The notes under the pieces were generated by a model. That model was not told where the DNA came from. It searched no databases and saw only the letters and a list, made by a program, of their open reading frames with translations. From positions 1-64,000 of the forward strand of contig NZ_POQT01000006.1 in NCBI RefSeq assembly GCF_002938435.1: a DNA stretch of 64,000 nucleotides. Reading direction: 5' to 3'. This document shows positions 18,153-27,592 of this stretch, one piece after another. The first letter of the stretch is position 1. The number at the start of each line of letters is the position of its first letter. This DNA is from Blastococcus saxobsidens. Its GTDB lineage: Bacteria; Actinomycetota; Actinomycetes; Mycobacteriales; Geodermatophilaceae. The translations under genes and the position numbers were made by a program.

Positions 18153-18929
18153 GTGGTTCCCGCGCGGTTCGCCTACCTCGACGCACCGACGCCACTGGCC
18201 ATGGCCCACCGCGGCGGGGCGATCGAGCACCTGGAGAACACCATGCCGGCCTTCCAGGCCTGCGTGGAGATGGGCTACCGGTACCTGGAGACCGACGTCC
18301 AGGTGACCGCGGACGGCGTCCTGGTGGCGTTCCACGACCCGACGCTGGAGCGGGTCACCTCGCAGCCCGGCCGCATCGACGCCCTGAGATGGGCGCAGAT
18401 CAGCGAGGCGCGGATCGGCGGCCGGGAACCGGTGGTGCGGCTGGAGGACCTCCTGGCCGCCTGGCCGGACGTCCGGTTCAACCTCGACATCAAGGCCGCC
18501 GGTGTGCTCGCCCCCCTGGTCCGCCTCGTACGGCGGATGCAGGTGGCCGACCGCATCTGCCTCGGCTCCTTCTCCGACGCGCGGATCGCCGCGGCCCGGC
18601 GGCTGTTCGGGCCGTCGGTGTGCACGTCGCTGGGGCCCCGCGGGGTCGCCGCGCTGCGGCTGTCCTCCTACTCCCCCCGGGCGGCGGGCCTGGTTCGCAT
18701 CCAGGCCGGCTGCGCGCAGGTGCCGCTGCAGCTCGGCGGGCGCGCTCTGGTCGACGAGCGGTTCCTGGCGGCGGCGCACGCGCGGGGCCTGCAGGTGCAC
18801 GTGTGGACGGTGGACGACCCGGTCGAGGCCGAGGCCATGCTCGACCTCGGGGTGGACGGGATCATGACCGACCGGCCGGCCATGATCCGCGAGCTGCTGG
18901 AGAAGCGCGGCCAGTGGGCGGGGCGGTGA
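18153..18929 (+). CDS. Glycerophosphodiester phosphodiesterase
   Basis: 258 aa. Hydrolyses glycerophosphodiesters to glycerol 3-phosphate and an alcohol. Catalytic blocks: MAHRGGAIEHLENTMPAF (residues 14-31, with the catalytic HR), YLETDVQVTADGVLVAFHD (the metal ligands E and D and the second His), and VHVWTVDDP near the end. No signal peptide, so it acts in the cytoplasm. The TGA overlaps the next gene's GTG, coupling it to an acyltransferase; glycerol 3-phosphate recycling for lipid synthesis is a reasonable inference. Confidence 0.93.
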   Translation: MVPARFAYLDAPTPLAMAHRGGAIEHLENTMPAFQACVEMGYRYLETDVQVTADGVLVAFHDPTLERVTSQPGRIDALRWAQISEARIGGREPVVRLEDLLAAWPDVRFNLDIKAAGVLAPLVRLVRRMQVADRICLGSFSDARIAAARRLFGPSVCTSLGPRGVAALRLSSYSPRAAGLVRIQAGCAQVPLQLGGRALVDERFLAAAHARGLQVHVWTVDDPVEAEAMLDLGVDGIMTDRPAMIRELLEKRGQWAGR

Positions 18930-19816
18930 GCCTCGGCGGGCGGCTGCGCAGCTGGCACCCGCGCACGCCGCCCCTGCCGCAGGACCTCGCCGACCTGGTC
19001 CGGCCCGACGACCCGGAGTGGTTCGCCCGGGAGCTGGCGATCGCGGTGGCGCCACCGTGGTGGCTGTGGCGGCTGCTGCTGCGCCGCTTCTCCTGGCTGG
19101 TGAGCATCTTCGGCCGGGTGGAGGTCACCGGCAGCATCCCCGAGGAGCTCCGCCGGGGGCCGCTGCTGCTGGCGGCCAACCACATCGGTGACTTCGACCC
19201 GTTCGTCGTCGCCGTCGCCCTCGCCCGGCTGGGCGTCATGCCGCGCATCATGGCGACGGGCGGGATCATGTCCGCCCCCGTGGCCGGCCCGCTGCTGGAG
19301 CGCACCGGCGCCATCCGCGTGGAGCGGGGCACCGAGCTCGCGCGGCACGCCGTCCGGGTCACCGAGGTGGCGCTGGTGCACGGTGGGCACGTCGTCGCGT
19401 ACCCGGAGGGGCGGGTCGGGCTGGCGCCGGACTTCTGGCCCGAGCGGGGGCGCACCGGCATGGCCCGGTTGGCCCTGGGTCTGCGCGTGCCGGTCATCCC
19501 GGTCAGCCAGTGGGGCGCCCACGAGGTGCTGCAGTACGGCAACGACTGGGGCAAGCTCCGCACGCTGGTGCGCGCGGTCGTCCGGCGGCCGGTGCTGCGG
19601 GTGCACGTCGGCCCGCCGGTCCACTTCGACGACCTGCAGATGGGCCGGGTGGGTGACGCCAACCGCGCCCGCGTCCGTATCGCCGCAGCCCTCACCCGCG
19701 GGCTGCGGCCCTTGCGCGTCGGCGAGCTGGACGCGCCGGCGTTCGCCGACCCCACCCGCCCGACCACCGCCGTCGCCGCCTTCCCGGGCGGGGTCGTACC
19801 GGAGGACATCCCGTGA
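18926..19816 (+). CDS. 1-acylglycerol-3-phosphate acyltransferase (PlsC-like)
   Basis: 296 aa. Motif I NHIGDFD (NHxxxxD, about residue 88), motif III YPEGRVG (about 156) and the IPVSQWGAHEVL block are those of the PlsC family, which acylates lysophosphatidate in phospholipid synthesis. A hydrophobic stretch (residues 42-60) may attach it to the membrane. The GTG at 18926 overlaps the GDPD stop. A related but separate acyltransferase is at 28912-29772. Confidence 0.88.
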   Translation: MSLGGRLRSWHPRTPPLPQDLADLVRPDDPEWFARELAIAVAPPWWLWRLLLRRFSWLVSIFGRVEVTGSIPEELRRGPLLLAANHIGDFDPFVVAVALARLGVMPRIMATGGIMSAPVAGPLLERTGAIRVERGTELARHAVRVTEVALVHGGHVVAYPEGRVGLAPDFWPERGRTGMARLALGLRVPVIPVSQWGAHEVLQYGNDWGKLRTLVRAVVRRPVLRVHVGPPVHFDDLQMGRVGDANRARVRIAAALTRGLRPLRVGELDAPAFADPTRPTTAVAAFPGGVVPEDIP

Positions 19817-19868
19817 CCGAACCGCTCCGGTGCTGGACCGGCCGCCGCCGGACTGGGAATCTGCCGCG

Positions 19869-21224
19869 GTGACCACAGCCCCACCCGCCGCCGACCCGTC
19901 GGTGCCGCCGGCCGACCGCGCGCTCCGGCGCGAGCGCTTCGGCTGGTATTCCTACGACTGGGCGATGTCGGTCTTCAACACCTCGGTGACGACCGTCTTC
20001 CTGGGCCCGTACCTGACCGCCATCGCCCGGGACGCCGCCGGGCCGGACGAGCGGCTGTCGTTCCTCGGTCTGTCCATCGCGGCCGGCAGCTGGTTCTCCT
20101 ACGTGCTCTCGGCGTCGGTGGTCCTGCAGGTGCTCGTGCTGCCGCTCACCGGCGCCGTGGCCGACCGCACCGGGCGCAAGCGGGAGATGCTGCTCGGCTT
20201 CGCCCTCCTCGGTGCGCTCGCGACGACGTTGCTGTTCTTCGCCGGGGACGGCCGTTGGCTGATGGCGGCACTCCTCTTCGTCCTCGCCAACATCAGCTTC
20301 GGCGCGGCCACCGTCGTCTACTACTCGTGGCTGCCCGACCTGGCCGGCCCCGACGACCGGGACAAGGTCTCCAGCCGGGGTTGGGCCTTCGGCTACGTCG
20401 GCGGTGCGCTGCTGCTCGCCGTCCACCTCGGCCTGGTGATCGCCGCCGAGGACCTGGGGCTGACCACCGGCGAGGCCGTCCGGATCTGCCTGGCCACCGC
20501 CGGCCTGTGGTGGGGTGCGTTCACCCTCTTCTCGGTGTCCCGGCTGCGCAACCGCCCGGTCGCGGCCTCGGCGATGCGGTCCGGCAGCAGCTTCCGGCAG
20601 CTGGCCACCACGTTCCGGGAGATGCGGGCCTTCCCGCTGACCCTGTGGTTCCTCGGCGCGTACCTGCTGTTCAACGACGGCGTGCAGACCGTCATCTCGC
20701 TGTCGGCCACGTACGCGACCGAGGAGCTGGACCTGGCGCAGGACGTGCTCACCGGCGCGATCCTGATGGTGCAGGTGGTGGCCATCTTCGGCGCGCTGGG
20801 GCTCGGTCGCATGGCCGGGCGCTACGGGGCCAAGCGCGTGGTCCTCGGCGCGCTGGTGGCGTGGATCGGCGTGCTGTTCGCGGCGTTCTTCCTGCAGACC
20901 GGGGCGGTCGCGCAGTTCTACGCCCTCGCCGCGGTCATCGGTCTCGTGCAGGGCGGCACCCAGGCTCTGTCCCGGTCGCTGTTCAGCCAGCTGATCCCGG
21001 CGGGCAAGGAGGCCGAGTACTACGGCTTCTACGAGATCAGCGACCGCGGCACCAGCTGGCTGGGCCCGCTCGCCTTCGGCCTCACGTACCAGCTCACCGG
21101 GTCCTACCGGCTCGCGATCGTCAGCCTGGTGATCTTCTTCGTGGGTGGCTTCGTCGCGCTGGCCGCCCTCCCGATGCGCCGCGCCGTCCTCGCGGCCGGC
21201 AACACCCCACCGGAGCGCCTGTGA
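19869..21224 (+). CDS. MFS transporter, UMF1/Atg22-like
   Basis: 451 aa with about 12 hydrophobic segments. The N-terminus RERFGWYSYDWAMSVFNTSV and the first-loop motif DRTGRKREMLLG identify the UMF1 branch of the major facilitator family, related to yeast Atg22. Substrate unknown; relatives are linked to amino acid or nucleobase export. GTG at 19869 is chosen because the family N-terminus starts soon after. The stop overlaps the thymidine kinase start (GTGA). Confidence 0.85.
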   Translation: MTTAPPAADPSVPPADRALRRERFGWYSYDWAMSVFNTSVTTVFLGPYLTAIARDAAGPDERLSFLGLSIAAGSWFSYVLSASVVLQVLVLPLTGAVADRTGRKREMLLGFALLGALATTLLFFAGDGRWLMAALLFVLANISFGAATVVYYSWLPDLAGPDDRDKVSSRGWAFGYVGGALLLAVHLGLVIAAEDLGLTTGEAVRICLATAGLWWGAFTLFSVSRLRNRPVAASAMRSGSSFRQLATTFREMRAFPLTLWFLGAYLLFNDGVQTVISLSATYATEELDLAQDVLTGAILMVQVVAIFGALGLGRMAGRYGAKRVVLGALVAWIGVLFAAFFLQTGAVAQFYALAAVIGLVQGGTQALSRSLFSQLIPAGKEAEYYGFYEISDRGTSWLGPLAFGLTYQLTGSYRLAIVSLVIFFVGGFVALAALPMRRAVLAAGNTPPERL

Positions 21225-21973
21225 GCACGGCCGACACCGGCCTCCAGACCCCTCCGCCGCTCCCCGCACCGCACGTGGTGCCCGCATCGGGTGACCGGCG
21301 CCGGCACCCCGCCCCGGCGCACCTGCGGTTCTTCCACGGGCCGATGGACTGCGGGAAGTCGACGCTGGCGCTGCAGGTCGACCACAACCAGAGCCGGCAG
21401 GGCCGCCACGGCCTGCTGGTCACCCAGGGGGACCGCTCGGCCGTACCTCAGGTCAGCTCCCGGGTGGGGCTGTGCCGGTCGGCGACCGAGATCGACGGCG
21501 GCACGGACCTGCGGCTGCTGGTCCGCGACCGCTGGGCCGAGGGGCACCGGGTGGACTACCTGATCGTCGACGAGGCCCAGTTCCTCTCCCCCGGGCAGGT
21601 CGACCAGCTGGCCGAGCTGGTCGACGAGTCGCACGTCGACGTCTACGCCTTCGGGCTCACCACCGACTTCCGCGCCCGGCTGTTCCCCGGCACGCAGCGC
21701 CTGCTCGAGGTGGCCGATGACGTGCAGCGGATCCAGGTCGAGGTGCTCTGCTGGTGCGGCCTGCCCGGGCTGCTCAACGCCCGCGTGGTGGACGGGGTGA
21801 TGGTGCACTCCGGGGAGACCGTCGTCGTGGCCGACACCGCGCCGGCGGAGCTGCCCGGCGAGCCCTCCGGCTCCTCCCCCGCCGTCCGCTACCAGGTGCT
21901 CTGCCGACGGCACCACATGCGCGGCGAACTCGGCCCGACGGCGGCCGGACCCGGGCAGCTGGCACTCCCCTGA
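21221..21973 (+). CDS. tdk: Thymidine kinase
   Basis: 250 aa type II (Tk1-like) enzyme that phosphorylates thymidine in the salvage pathway. Seen: Walker A GPMDCGKST (about residue 41), Walker B YLIVDEAQF (about 112), the YAFGLTTDFR lasso-region block, and zinc ligands CWCG and CRRHH. The N-terminal 35 residues are a variable Pro-rich extension. GTG at 21221 overlaps the transporter stop. Last gene of a four-gene coupled string (GDPD, PlsC, MFS, Tdk). Confidence 0.93.
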   Translation: MSTADTGLQTPPPLPAPHVVPASGDRRRHPAPAHLRFFHGPMDCGKSTLALQVDHNQSRQGRHGLLVTQGDRSAVPQVSSRVGLCRSATEIDGGTDLRLLVRDRWAEGHRVDYLIVDEAQFLSPGQVDQLAELVDESHVDVYAFGLTTDFRARLFPGTQRLLEVADDVQRIQVEVLCWCGLPGLLNARVVDGVMVHSGETVVVADTAPAELPGEPSGSSPAVRYQVLCRRHHMRGELGPTAAGPGQLALP

Positions 21974-22059
21974 GCCCGGGCTTCACCCCTGCGGGGGGCG
22001 CCCAGGGGCCGCCGGAGCCCGTTATCTGACCCCATGCGATGATGAGCAGCCGATTCGGC

Positions 22060-22085
22060 GGAATCTCTCCGCCTTTTTGGTCGTT
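22060..22085 (+). promoter_or_regulatory. SigR/SigH-type promoter of rbpA
   Basis: GGAAT (22060-22064), exactly 18 bp, then GTT (22083-22085): the consensus of the thiol-oxidative-stress sigma factor SigR (SigH in mycobacteria). In Streptomyces rbpA is a known SigR target, so the site fits its gene. The leader would be about 80 nt. Confidence 0.8.
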
Positions 22086-22174
22086 CATCTCTCTGACTCC
22101 CCGGTTTCGTGGGTATGCCCTGCGGCGATCGGACGTCGAGTCCAGACCGACACAAGACGAGAGGACGGTGTGCC

Positions 22175-22519
22175 ATGGGTGAGCGTTCCTTGCGCGGCAG
22201 CCGACTGGGCAGCGTCAGCTACGAGACCGAGCGGAACACCGCTCCGATCGAGCGGCAGTACGCGGAGTACCGGTGCGCTTCCGGCCACCTGTTCACGGTT
22301 CCGTTCGCGGATGACGCCGAGCTCCCCGACACGTGGGAGTGCAAGTTCGACGGCTCTGCCGCCAAGCTCGTCGGGGGGGCCGAGCCGGCCCCCAAGAAGG
22401 TGAAGCCGCCGCGGACCCACTGGGACATGCTCCTCGAGCGTCGCAGCGTCGAGGACCTGGAAGAGGTCCTGGCGGAGCGCCTCGAGGTGCTGCGCGGCCG
22501 GCGTACCCGCGCCAGCTGA
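22175..22519 (+). CDS. rbpA: RNA polymerase-binding protein RbpA
   Basis: 114 aa, the standard length. RbpA binds the sigma-A subunit and stabilises the open promoter complex. Seen: MGERSLRGSRLGSVSYETER at the start, YRCASGHLFTVPFADDAELPDTWECKFDG (the core domain, in two runs), and the sigma-interacting C-terminus RTHWDMLLERRSVEDLEEVLAERL. One of the usual zinc ligands is kept as Cys near residue 34, a second at about 55. The ATG at 22175 is preceded by GAGAGGA. A 13-bp hairpin follows the gene. Confidence 0.97.
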   Translation: MGERSLRGSRLGSVSYETERNTAPIERQYAEYRCASGHLFTVPFADDAELPDTWECKFDGSAAKLVGGAEPAPKKVKPPRTHWDMLLERRSVEDLEEVLAERLEVLRGRRTRAS

Positions 22520-22533
22520 CGCACTGACGACGG

Positions 22534-22564
22534 AACGGCCCCGGTGGATCTCACCGGGGCCGTT
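22534..22564. terminator. Bidirectional terminator between rbpA and fxsA
   Basis: AACGGCCCCGGTG (22534-22546) pairs perfectly with CACCGGGGCCGTT (22552-22564) around a 5-nt loop, between two convergent genes. A short T-poor tail follows. Confidence 0.8.
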
Positions 22565-22584
22565 CTGCGTCCGCGCGCGGTCGG

Positions 22585-23088
22585 TCAGGGGCGCCGGTGC
22601 GGATCCCCCAGGACCTCGCCCTCGATCACCGGTCGGCGCTGCCCCGCGTCGTGCTCGCCGGGCACCTGCGCGGTCCGCACGCTCTGCACGCGCACCGTCC
22701 CGCGCATGCGGTCGGGCAGCCGCGACAGGACCAGCCGGCCCAGCGCCCGGCGGACCAGGCCGCGCGTGCCGGGCAGCAGGCACAGCAGGCCGACGACGTC
22801 GCCGAGAAAGCCGGGCAGCACCATCAGGAGGCCGCCGGCGGCGACGAGGCCCGCGTTCCCCAGCTCGACGGACGGCGACCGGCGGGTCCGGGCACGCTCG
22901 CGCAGGTCCGTCAGCGCCCGCGTCCCCTGCCTGGCGAGCAGCACGACGCCCAGGGCACTGGTGGCCAGGGTCGCCAGCACCGTGGCGCCCACGCCGATCC
23001 AGGTGGCCACGAGCACGAACACGGCCACTTCGGCGAGGGTGGTCAGCCCGACCACCAGTCGCAGCCGCCGGCGCACCAGGTCAGCCAC
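22585..23088 (-). CDS. fxsA: FxsA family membrane protein
   Basis: 167 aa. Small membrane protein with three to four hydrophobic segments, including LVAAGGLLMVLPGFLGDVVGLLCLLP, the FxsA signature region. E. coli FxsA relieves F-plasmid exclusion of phage T7; the general role is unknown. The C-terminal tail is polar. In mycobacteria fxsA (Rv2053c) also lies beside ppm1 and rbpA, as here. Confidence 0.88.
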   Translation of the reverse strand: MADLVRRRLRLVVGLTTLAEVAVFVLVATWIGVGATVLATLATSALGVVLLARQGTRALTDLRERARTRRSPSVELGNAGLVAAGGLLMVLPGFLGDVVGLLCLLPGTRGLVRRALGRLVLSRLPDRMRGTVRVQSVRTAQVPGEHDAGQRRPVIEGEVLGDPHRRP

Positions 23089-23149
23089 GTCGGTCTCTCC
23101 TCACGGTCGTTCCGCCTCTCCGTCGCGGGGCCGGGTGTGGGGGTCCCGG

Positions 23150-23923
23150 TCAGCGACGGGTGTCGCCGTCCGGGCCCGGGACGGGAGGGGTCACCCTCCC
23201 GGGCAGCCAGCCGGCCAGCCGGTCCTGCACGCCCCACACGGTCACCCGTGCCCATGCCTCTCCAACGATCGAACTGCTCATCTTGCTCCGGCCGTACGCC
23301 CGTTCGGTGAAGGTGATGGGCACCTCGGTGACCCGGGCCCCGGCCCGCAGGGCGCGCCAGGCCCAGTCGACCTGGAAGCAGTAGCCCTCGCTGGCCACCT
23401 CGTCGAAGGGCAGCCGGTCGATCAGCTCGGCACGGGCGGCCCGGAACCCGCCGGTGGCGTCCTGCAGCGGCAGGCGCAGCGCCCAGCGGGTGTACCTGTT
23501 GCCCACGCGGGAGAGCAGCAGACGATGAGCCGGCCAGTCCTCGACGCGGCCACCCTCGACGTACCGGGAGCCCAGCACGAGGTCGGCGTCCTGCAGCGCT
23601 GTCAGGAGCCGGGGCAGCTGCTCGGGCGGGTGCGAGCCGTCGGCGTCCATCTCGACGAGCACGTCGTAGCCGCGTTCGCGGGCCCAGCAGAAGCCGGCGA
23701 CGTAGGCGCGGCCGAGACCGGCCTTTGCCGCGCGGTGCAGCACGTGCACGCGCGGGTCGGCCGCGGCCAGCCGGTCGGCGATGGCGCCGGTGCCGTCGGG
23801 TGACCCGTCGTCCACCACGAGGGCGTGCGCGGTGGGCACGCTGTCGTGCAGCCGCTGGAGGATCCGCTCGACGTTCTCGGCCTCGTTGTAGGTGGGGACG
23901 ATGACCAGCACGCGGTCGCTCAC
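23150..23923 (-). CDS. ppm1: Polyprenol monophosphomannose synthase
   Basis: 257 aa, GT2 family glycosyltransferase that moves mannose from GDP-mannose to polyprenol phosphate, the donor for glycolipid and glycoprotein mannosylation outside the membrane. Seen: VLVIVPTYNEAENV at the start, VVDDGSPDGT, the DXD-type EMDADGSH (about residue 93), the ATGGFRA block and CFQVDWAWRALRAG. GTG at 23923 overlaps the lnt stop. In M. tuberculosis the two activities are one fused protein (Ppm1); here they are separate, coupled genes. Confidence 0.94.
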   Translation of the reverse strand: MSDRVLVIVPTYNEAENVERILQRLHDSVPTAHALVVDDGSPDGTGAIADRLAAADPRVHVLHRAAKAGLGRAYVAGFCWARERGYDVLVEMDADGSHPPEQLPRLLTALQDADLVLGSRYVEGGRVEDWPAHRLLLSRVGNRYTRWALRLPLQDATGGFRAARAELIDRLPFDEVASEGYCFQVDWAWRALRAGARVTEVPITFTERAYGRSKMSSSIVGEAWARVTVWGVQDRLAGWLPGRVTPPVPGPDGDTRR

Positions 23924-25545
23924 GCGGCGGTCCCCGCCCGGCGCCGGGCACGGTCCCGCCGGACGACCACCAGCACCGCACCGAGTCCGAGCGCGGTCAG
24001 CACCCACTCCGGGCCCGAGCCCACCCGGGAGGCGAGCGTCCGGTCGTCCCGCTGTGCGATCTCCTCCACGAAGACGTCGGGGGTGAAGAGCTCGGAGGAG
24101 CGCACGACGGTGCCGTCGGGCGCGACGATGGCGGAGATGCCGCTCGTGGCCGCGATGGCGACGGTGCGGCCGTGCTCGACCGCGCGCACGCGGCTCATGG
24201 CCAGCTGCTGCTCGCTCTCGTCGGTGTAGCCGAAGGTCGCGTTGTTCGTCTGGACCACGAGCATCCCGGCGTCCGCGACGTCGCGGACGAGGCCGTCGTA
24301 GACGACCTCGAAGCAGATCAGGTCGCCCAGCCGGACGCCGCCGACGTCGAGCAGGCCGACCTCGTCGCCGGCGGCGAAGTCGCGGCGGACGAGGTCCACC
24401 TGCTCGCTGAAGAGCCGGAAGAACGACCGGTAGGGGATGTACTCGCCGAAGGGCACGGGGTGGCGCTTGACGTAGGTGTCCCCCGGTCCGTCCCGGGGGT
24501 CCCAGACGATCGCGGTGTTGCTGACGTACCGGCCCGGCCCGTCGACCACCGCGCCCACGAGGACCGGGACGCCGATGGTCGCCGCCGCCCGGTCGATCTG
24601 CCGCGCGGCGTCGGCGTTGGTGTACGGGTCGATGTCGGAGCTGTTCTCCGGCCAGATCACCAGGTCCGGTTGCGGCTGCTCCCCCGCCGCCACCGCTGCG
24701 GCGAGCTCGAGGGTCCGCTGCACGTGGTTGTCCAGGACGGCCCGGCGCTGGGCGTTGAAGTCCAGTCCAGCGCGGGGCACGTCCCCCTGGATGACGGCGA
24801 CGGTGGACGTCGGTCCGCCCTGGGTCAGCGACGGCCCCGGCAGCGGCAGCCAGGCCACGGCTCCCACCAGGGGCACGGCGACCGCGGCGGCCAGGCTACC
24901 TGCGGCCGCCCGCAGCGCCCCTCCCCTGCCGGCGCGGAGCACGGCCAGGACGACCGCGGCCAGCAGGGTGCCGGTGAGGGCGACGGCGAAGCCCAGCAGC
25001 GGCACCCCGCCGTACGCGGCGAGCGACAGCAGCGGCCCGTCGGTCTGGCTCAGGCCGAGGCGACCCCACGGGAAGCCGCCGAAGGGGGCCCGGCCGCGGA
25101 GGGCCTCCTGGGCCACCCACAGCGCCGCCGTCCACACCGGCCAGGCGGGCAGCCGGGTGACGAGGGCGCTGACGCCGCCGAGCAGCGCGAGGTACAGCGC
25201 CTGCACGACGGCCAGGGCCAGCCACGGGAACGAGCCGACGTAGATGCCGGTCCAGGAGAGCAGCGGGACGAAGAACGCCAGGCCCATCACCAGGCCGAGC
25301 CACAGGCCCGAGCGGACGCCCCGGCCGTGCACCGCGAGGGCCAGGGCCATGGGGCCGAGGACGGCGAGCGGGACGAGGGCGGCGCCGGGGAAGGCGAGCA
25401 TCATGCCCAGCCCACCGACGGCGGCCAGCAGGGTGCGCCACGGCAGGGTGCGGGCGGCCCGGGGGGTGCCGGGCTCCGGCGTGGCACCGGGTGGCGCCGG
25501 GGGTGGCAAGGTGCCCGTCGCCGGCCCGCCAATGCCTGCAGGCAC
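23920..25545 (-). CDS. lnt: Apolipoprotein N-acyltransferase
   Basis: 541 aa. Adds the third acyl chain to lipoproteins at the outer face of the membrane. N-terminal multi-span part (about residues 45-230), then a nitrilase-like domain with the triad Glu in VIWPEN, Lys in YVKRHPVPFGEYIPYR and Cys in DLICFEVVYD; a last hydrophobic helix (VLTALGLGAVLVVV) precedes an Arg-rich tail. The GTG at 25545 has a near-perfect AGGAGGAA Shine-Dalgarno; the frame is open 396 nt further up but that part looks non-coding. The 532 bp to the next gene (25546-26077) hold no convincing gene. Confidence 0.94.
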   Translation of the reverse strand: MPAGIGGPATGTLPPPAPPGATPEPGTPRAARTLPWRTLLAAVGGLGMMLAFPGAALVPLAVLGPMALALAVHGRGVRSGLWLGLVMGLAFFVPLLSWTGIYVGSFPWLALAVVQALYLALLGGVSALVTRLPAWPVWTAALWVAQEALRGRAPFGGFPWGRLGLSQTDGPLLSLAAYGGVPLLGFAVALTGTLLAAVVLAVLRAGRGGALRAAAGSLAAAVAVPLVGAVAWLPLPGPSLTQGGPTSTVAVIQGDVPRAGLDFNAQRRAVLDNHVQRTLELAAAVAAGEQPQPDLVIWPENSSDIDPYTNADAARQIDRAAATIGVPVLVGAVVDGPGRYVSNTAIVWDPRDGPGDTYVKRHPVPFGEYIPYRSFFRLFSEQVDLVRRDFAAGDEVGLLDVGGVRLGDLICFEVVYDGLVRDVADAGMLVVQTNNATFGYTDESEQQLAMSRVRAVEHGRTVAIAATSGISAIVAPDGTVVRSSELFTPDVFVEEIAQRDDRTLASRVGSGPEWVLTALGLGAVLVVVRRDRARRRAGTAA

Positions 25546-26077
25546 GCGCTTCCTCCTGATGCTGCCGCGCCCGGACGGGGCGGATCCTCCCCGCACCGTT
25601 CGGGCGGGGTCCGGACCGCGGTGGTGCGCGGTCCCGACCCAGCATCCCATTCCGGCCCGGATGACGGACGCGTGTACGCCGACGCCCCCGGACGGACCCC
25701 TGACCGGAGAGCGCCGGTGGGTGCACCACGGGGGCAGCGCGCCTTCGGGCCGGACGGCCGCTCGCTGGCTGCGAGCGGCGCGACCGTTGTCTGATGGCGC
25801 GGGTCCACGCGGGCTCCACCGGGAGGCCCGCCACGCACTCCCCCGGCGGCCCGCCGCTCCTCCTCGGCCCGGTGCGGCGACGGCGGCCCCGGGCCGCTCG
25901 GCGCCGGCCAGGAGGACCGGACGCGCCCGCCCGGGAAGCACCAGCGGTGCGACCGGTCAGGAACTCCAGGGACTGTAAGAAGTGTGCACCGGCGGAATCG
26001 AGACCTTCGGGGGCTGAGAGTCGGAGTGTGACCAGATCGTTACCCTCTGGCGTCCGGAGCGGGCGCCGAGGCGCCGG

Positions 26078-27592
26078 TCAGGGCCGTTTCCCCAACGGGA
26101 CCCCGTCCACGACCAGCCGCCGGCACGCGGGGCGGGCACGGTCAGCCAGGACCGTGGACAGCCCGTCGGTCGTGGCCCACAGCGCCAGGTCGGCCGGCGC
26201 TCCCACGGCGAGCGGGCCGGCCGGGTGCTCCGCGCGCACGGCCGACCAGCCGCCGTGGGTGGCGGCGTCGAACGCGTCGAACGGTCGGAGGCCCGAGCCG
26301 GGCGTGCGGTGGTCGACCGCGGCGTGCACGCCTCCCCAGGGGTCGAGCGGCGTGACGGGGGCGTCGCTGCCGAGGGCGAGGGTGACGTCGCCGTCGGCCA
26401 GGTCGGCGAAGGGGTTCGTGGCGAGGGCCCGCGTCGTGCCCAGTCGTTCGGCGTACATGCCGGCGTCCCCGCCCCAAGCCGCGTCGAACCCGGGCTGGAC
26501 GCTGGCCACCATCCCCCAGGCGCGCATCCGGGCGATGACGTCGTCGGACACCATCTCCAGGTGCTCCAGCCGGTGCCGGCAGGACCGGACGGCGGCCACC
26601 CCCAGCTCGGCGACGACGGTGCCCACCGCGTCGAGCACCTGGTCCACAGCGGCGTCGCCGATGCAGTGGAAGCCGGCCTGGATGCCGGCGGCCGTGCAGT
26701 CCCGGACGTGGGCCACGAGAGAGGACGTCTCGAAGCGCAGCGCCCCCGACGTCTCGGGCCGGTCGCTGTAGGGAGCGCTCAGCGCGGCGGTGTGCGACCC
26801 CAGGGCGCCGTCGCAGAACAGGTCTCCCCCGGCGCCGGCCAGGCCGAGCTCGCGCACCAGGTCCAGCCCGCCGCGCTCGGACAGCTCGCCCCAGTAGCCC
26901 AGCACCCGCGGGCCCGGGCTGCCGTCGCCCAGTGCCAGGACCTCCCGCAGGTCCTCTGCCGACGACACCTCCGGCCCCGCCATCTCGTGCAGGCTCCCGA
27001 TGCCCAGCGCCACCGCCGCGGCCCTGGTCGCCTCCTGCGCCGCGTGCCGCTGCACGGCGTCGACCGCGCCGTAGGCGGCTTTGCGGGCGGCGTGGTGCGC
27101 GTCCAGCCGCAGCCGGCCGTCCGCGGAGAAGCCGGGCAGCCCGCTGATCCCGGGGACGCGGTCCAGGAGCGCCGTGGAGACGGTGGCCGAGTGCACGTCC
27201 ACGCGCGCCAGGTAGGCCGGGCGGTCGCCCACGGCCGCATCGAGGTCGTGCCTGGTGAGGCCGCGCTGCTCCGGCCAGCCGGTCTCGTCCCAGCCGGTGC
27301 CCAGGACGATCCCGCTGCGCGATCGGGCCACGTGCGCACGGACGCCGGCGATGGCATCGGCAACGCTGAGGCTCGAGTGGAGGTCGAGGCCGGTCAGCGC
27401 CAGCCCGGTCGCGGTCATGTGCACGTGGGCGTCGACGAAGGCCGGGGTGAGCAGCGCCCCCTCCCCCGCGATCACCCGCGGCGCGGAGGGAGCCTCGGCG
27501 GCGTCGCCGAGCCAGGCGATCCGGCCGCCGTCGACGAGGAGCGCCCGGCCGGGGCGGTCGCCGACGGTGACGTCGGTGACGAGCAGGCTCAT
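26078..27592 (-). CDS. Amidohydrolase family 3 (YtcJ-like)
   Basis: 504 aa, the usual size. TIM-barrel metal-dependent hydrolase: the metal pair VDAHVHM (about residue 54), the long insert with DVHSATVSTALL, FHCIGDAAVDQVLDAV, HRLEHLEM, and the last barrel Asp in LALGSDAPVTPLDPW. Substrate unknown; relatives hydrolyse N-substituted amides or formyl groups. No signal peptide. ATG at 27592 overlaps the end of a 17-codon reading frame (starting MTTLIGDVAL) with a purine-rich site upstream, which might be a leader. Confidence 0.9.
   Translation of the reverse strand: MSLLVTDVTVGDRPGRALLVDGGRIAWLGDAAEAPSAPRVIAGEGALLTPAFVDAHVHMTATGLALTGLDLHSSLSVADAIAGVRAHVARSRSGIVLGTGWDETGWPEQRGLTRHDLDAAVGDRPAYLARVDVHSATVSTALLDRVPGISGLPGFSADGRLRLDAHHAARKAAYGAVDAVQRHAAQEATRAAAVALGIGSLHEMAGPEVSSAEDLREVLALGDGSPGPRVLGYWGELSERGGLDLVRELGLAGAGGDLFCDGALGSHTAALSAPYSDRPETSGALRFETSSLVAHVRDCTAAGIQAGFHCIGDAAVDQVLDAVGTVVAELGVAAVRSCRHRLEHLEMVSDDVIARMRAWGMVASVQPGFDAAWGGDAGMYAERLGTTRALATNPFADLADGDVTLALGSDAPVTPLDPWGGVHAAVDHRTPGSGLRPFDAFDAATHGGWSAVRAEHPAGPLAVGAPADLALWATTDGLSTVLADRARPACRRLVVDGVPLGKRP

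Noticed and set aside
25546-25941. N-terminal extension of Lnt
   Set aside because: The frame is open, but a strong Shine-Dalgarno and GTG sit at 25545 and the upstream residues are Arg/Pro-rich without similarity to Lnt.
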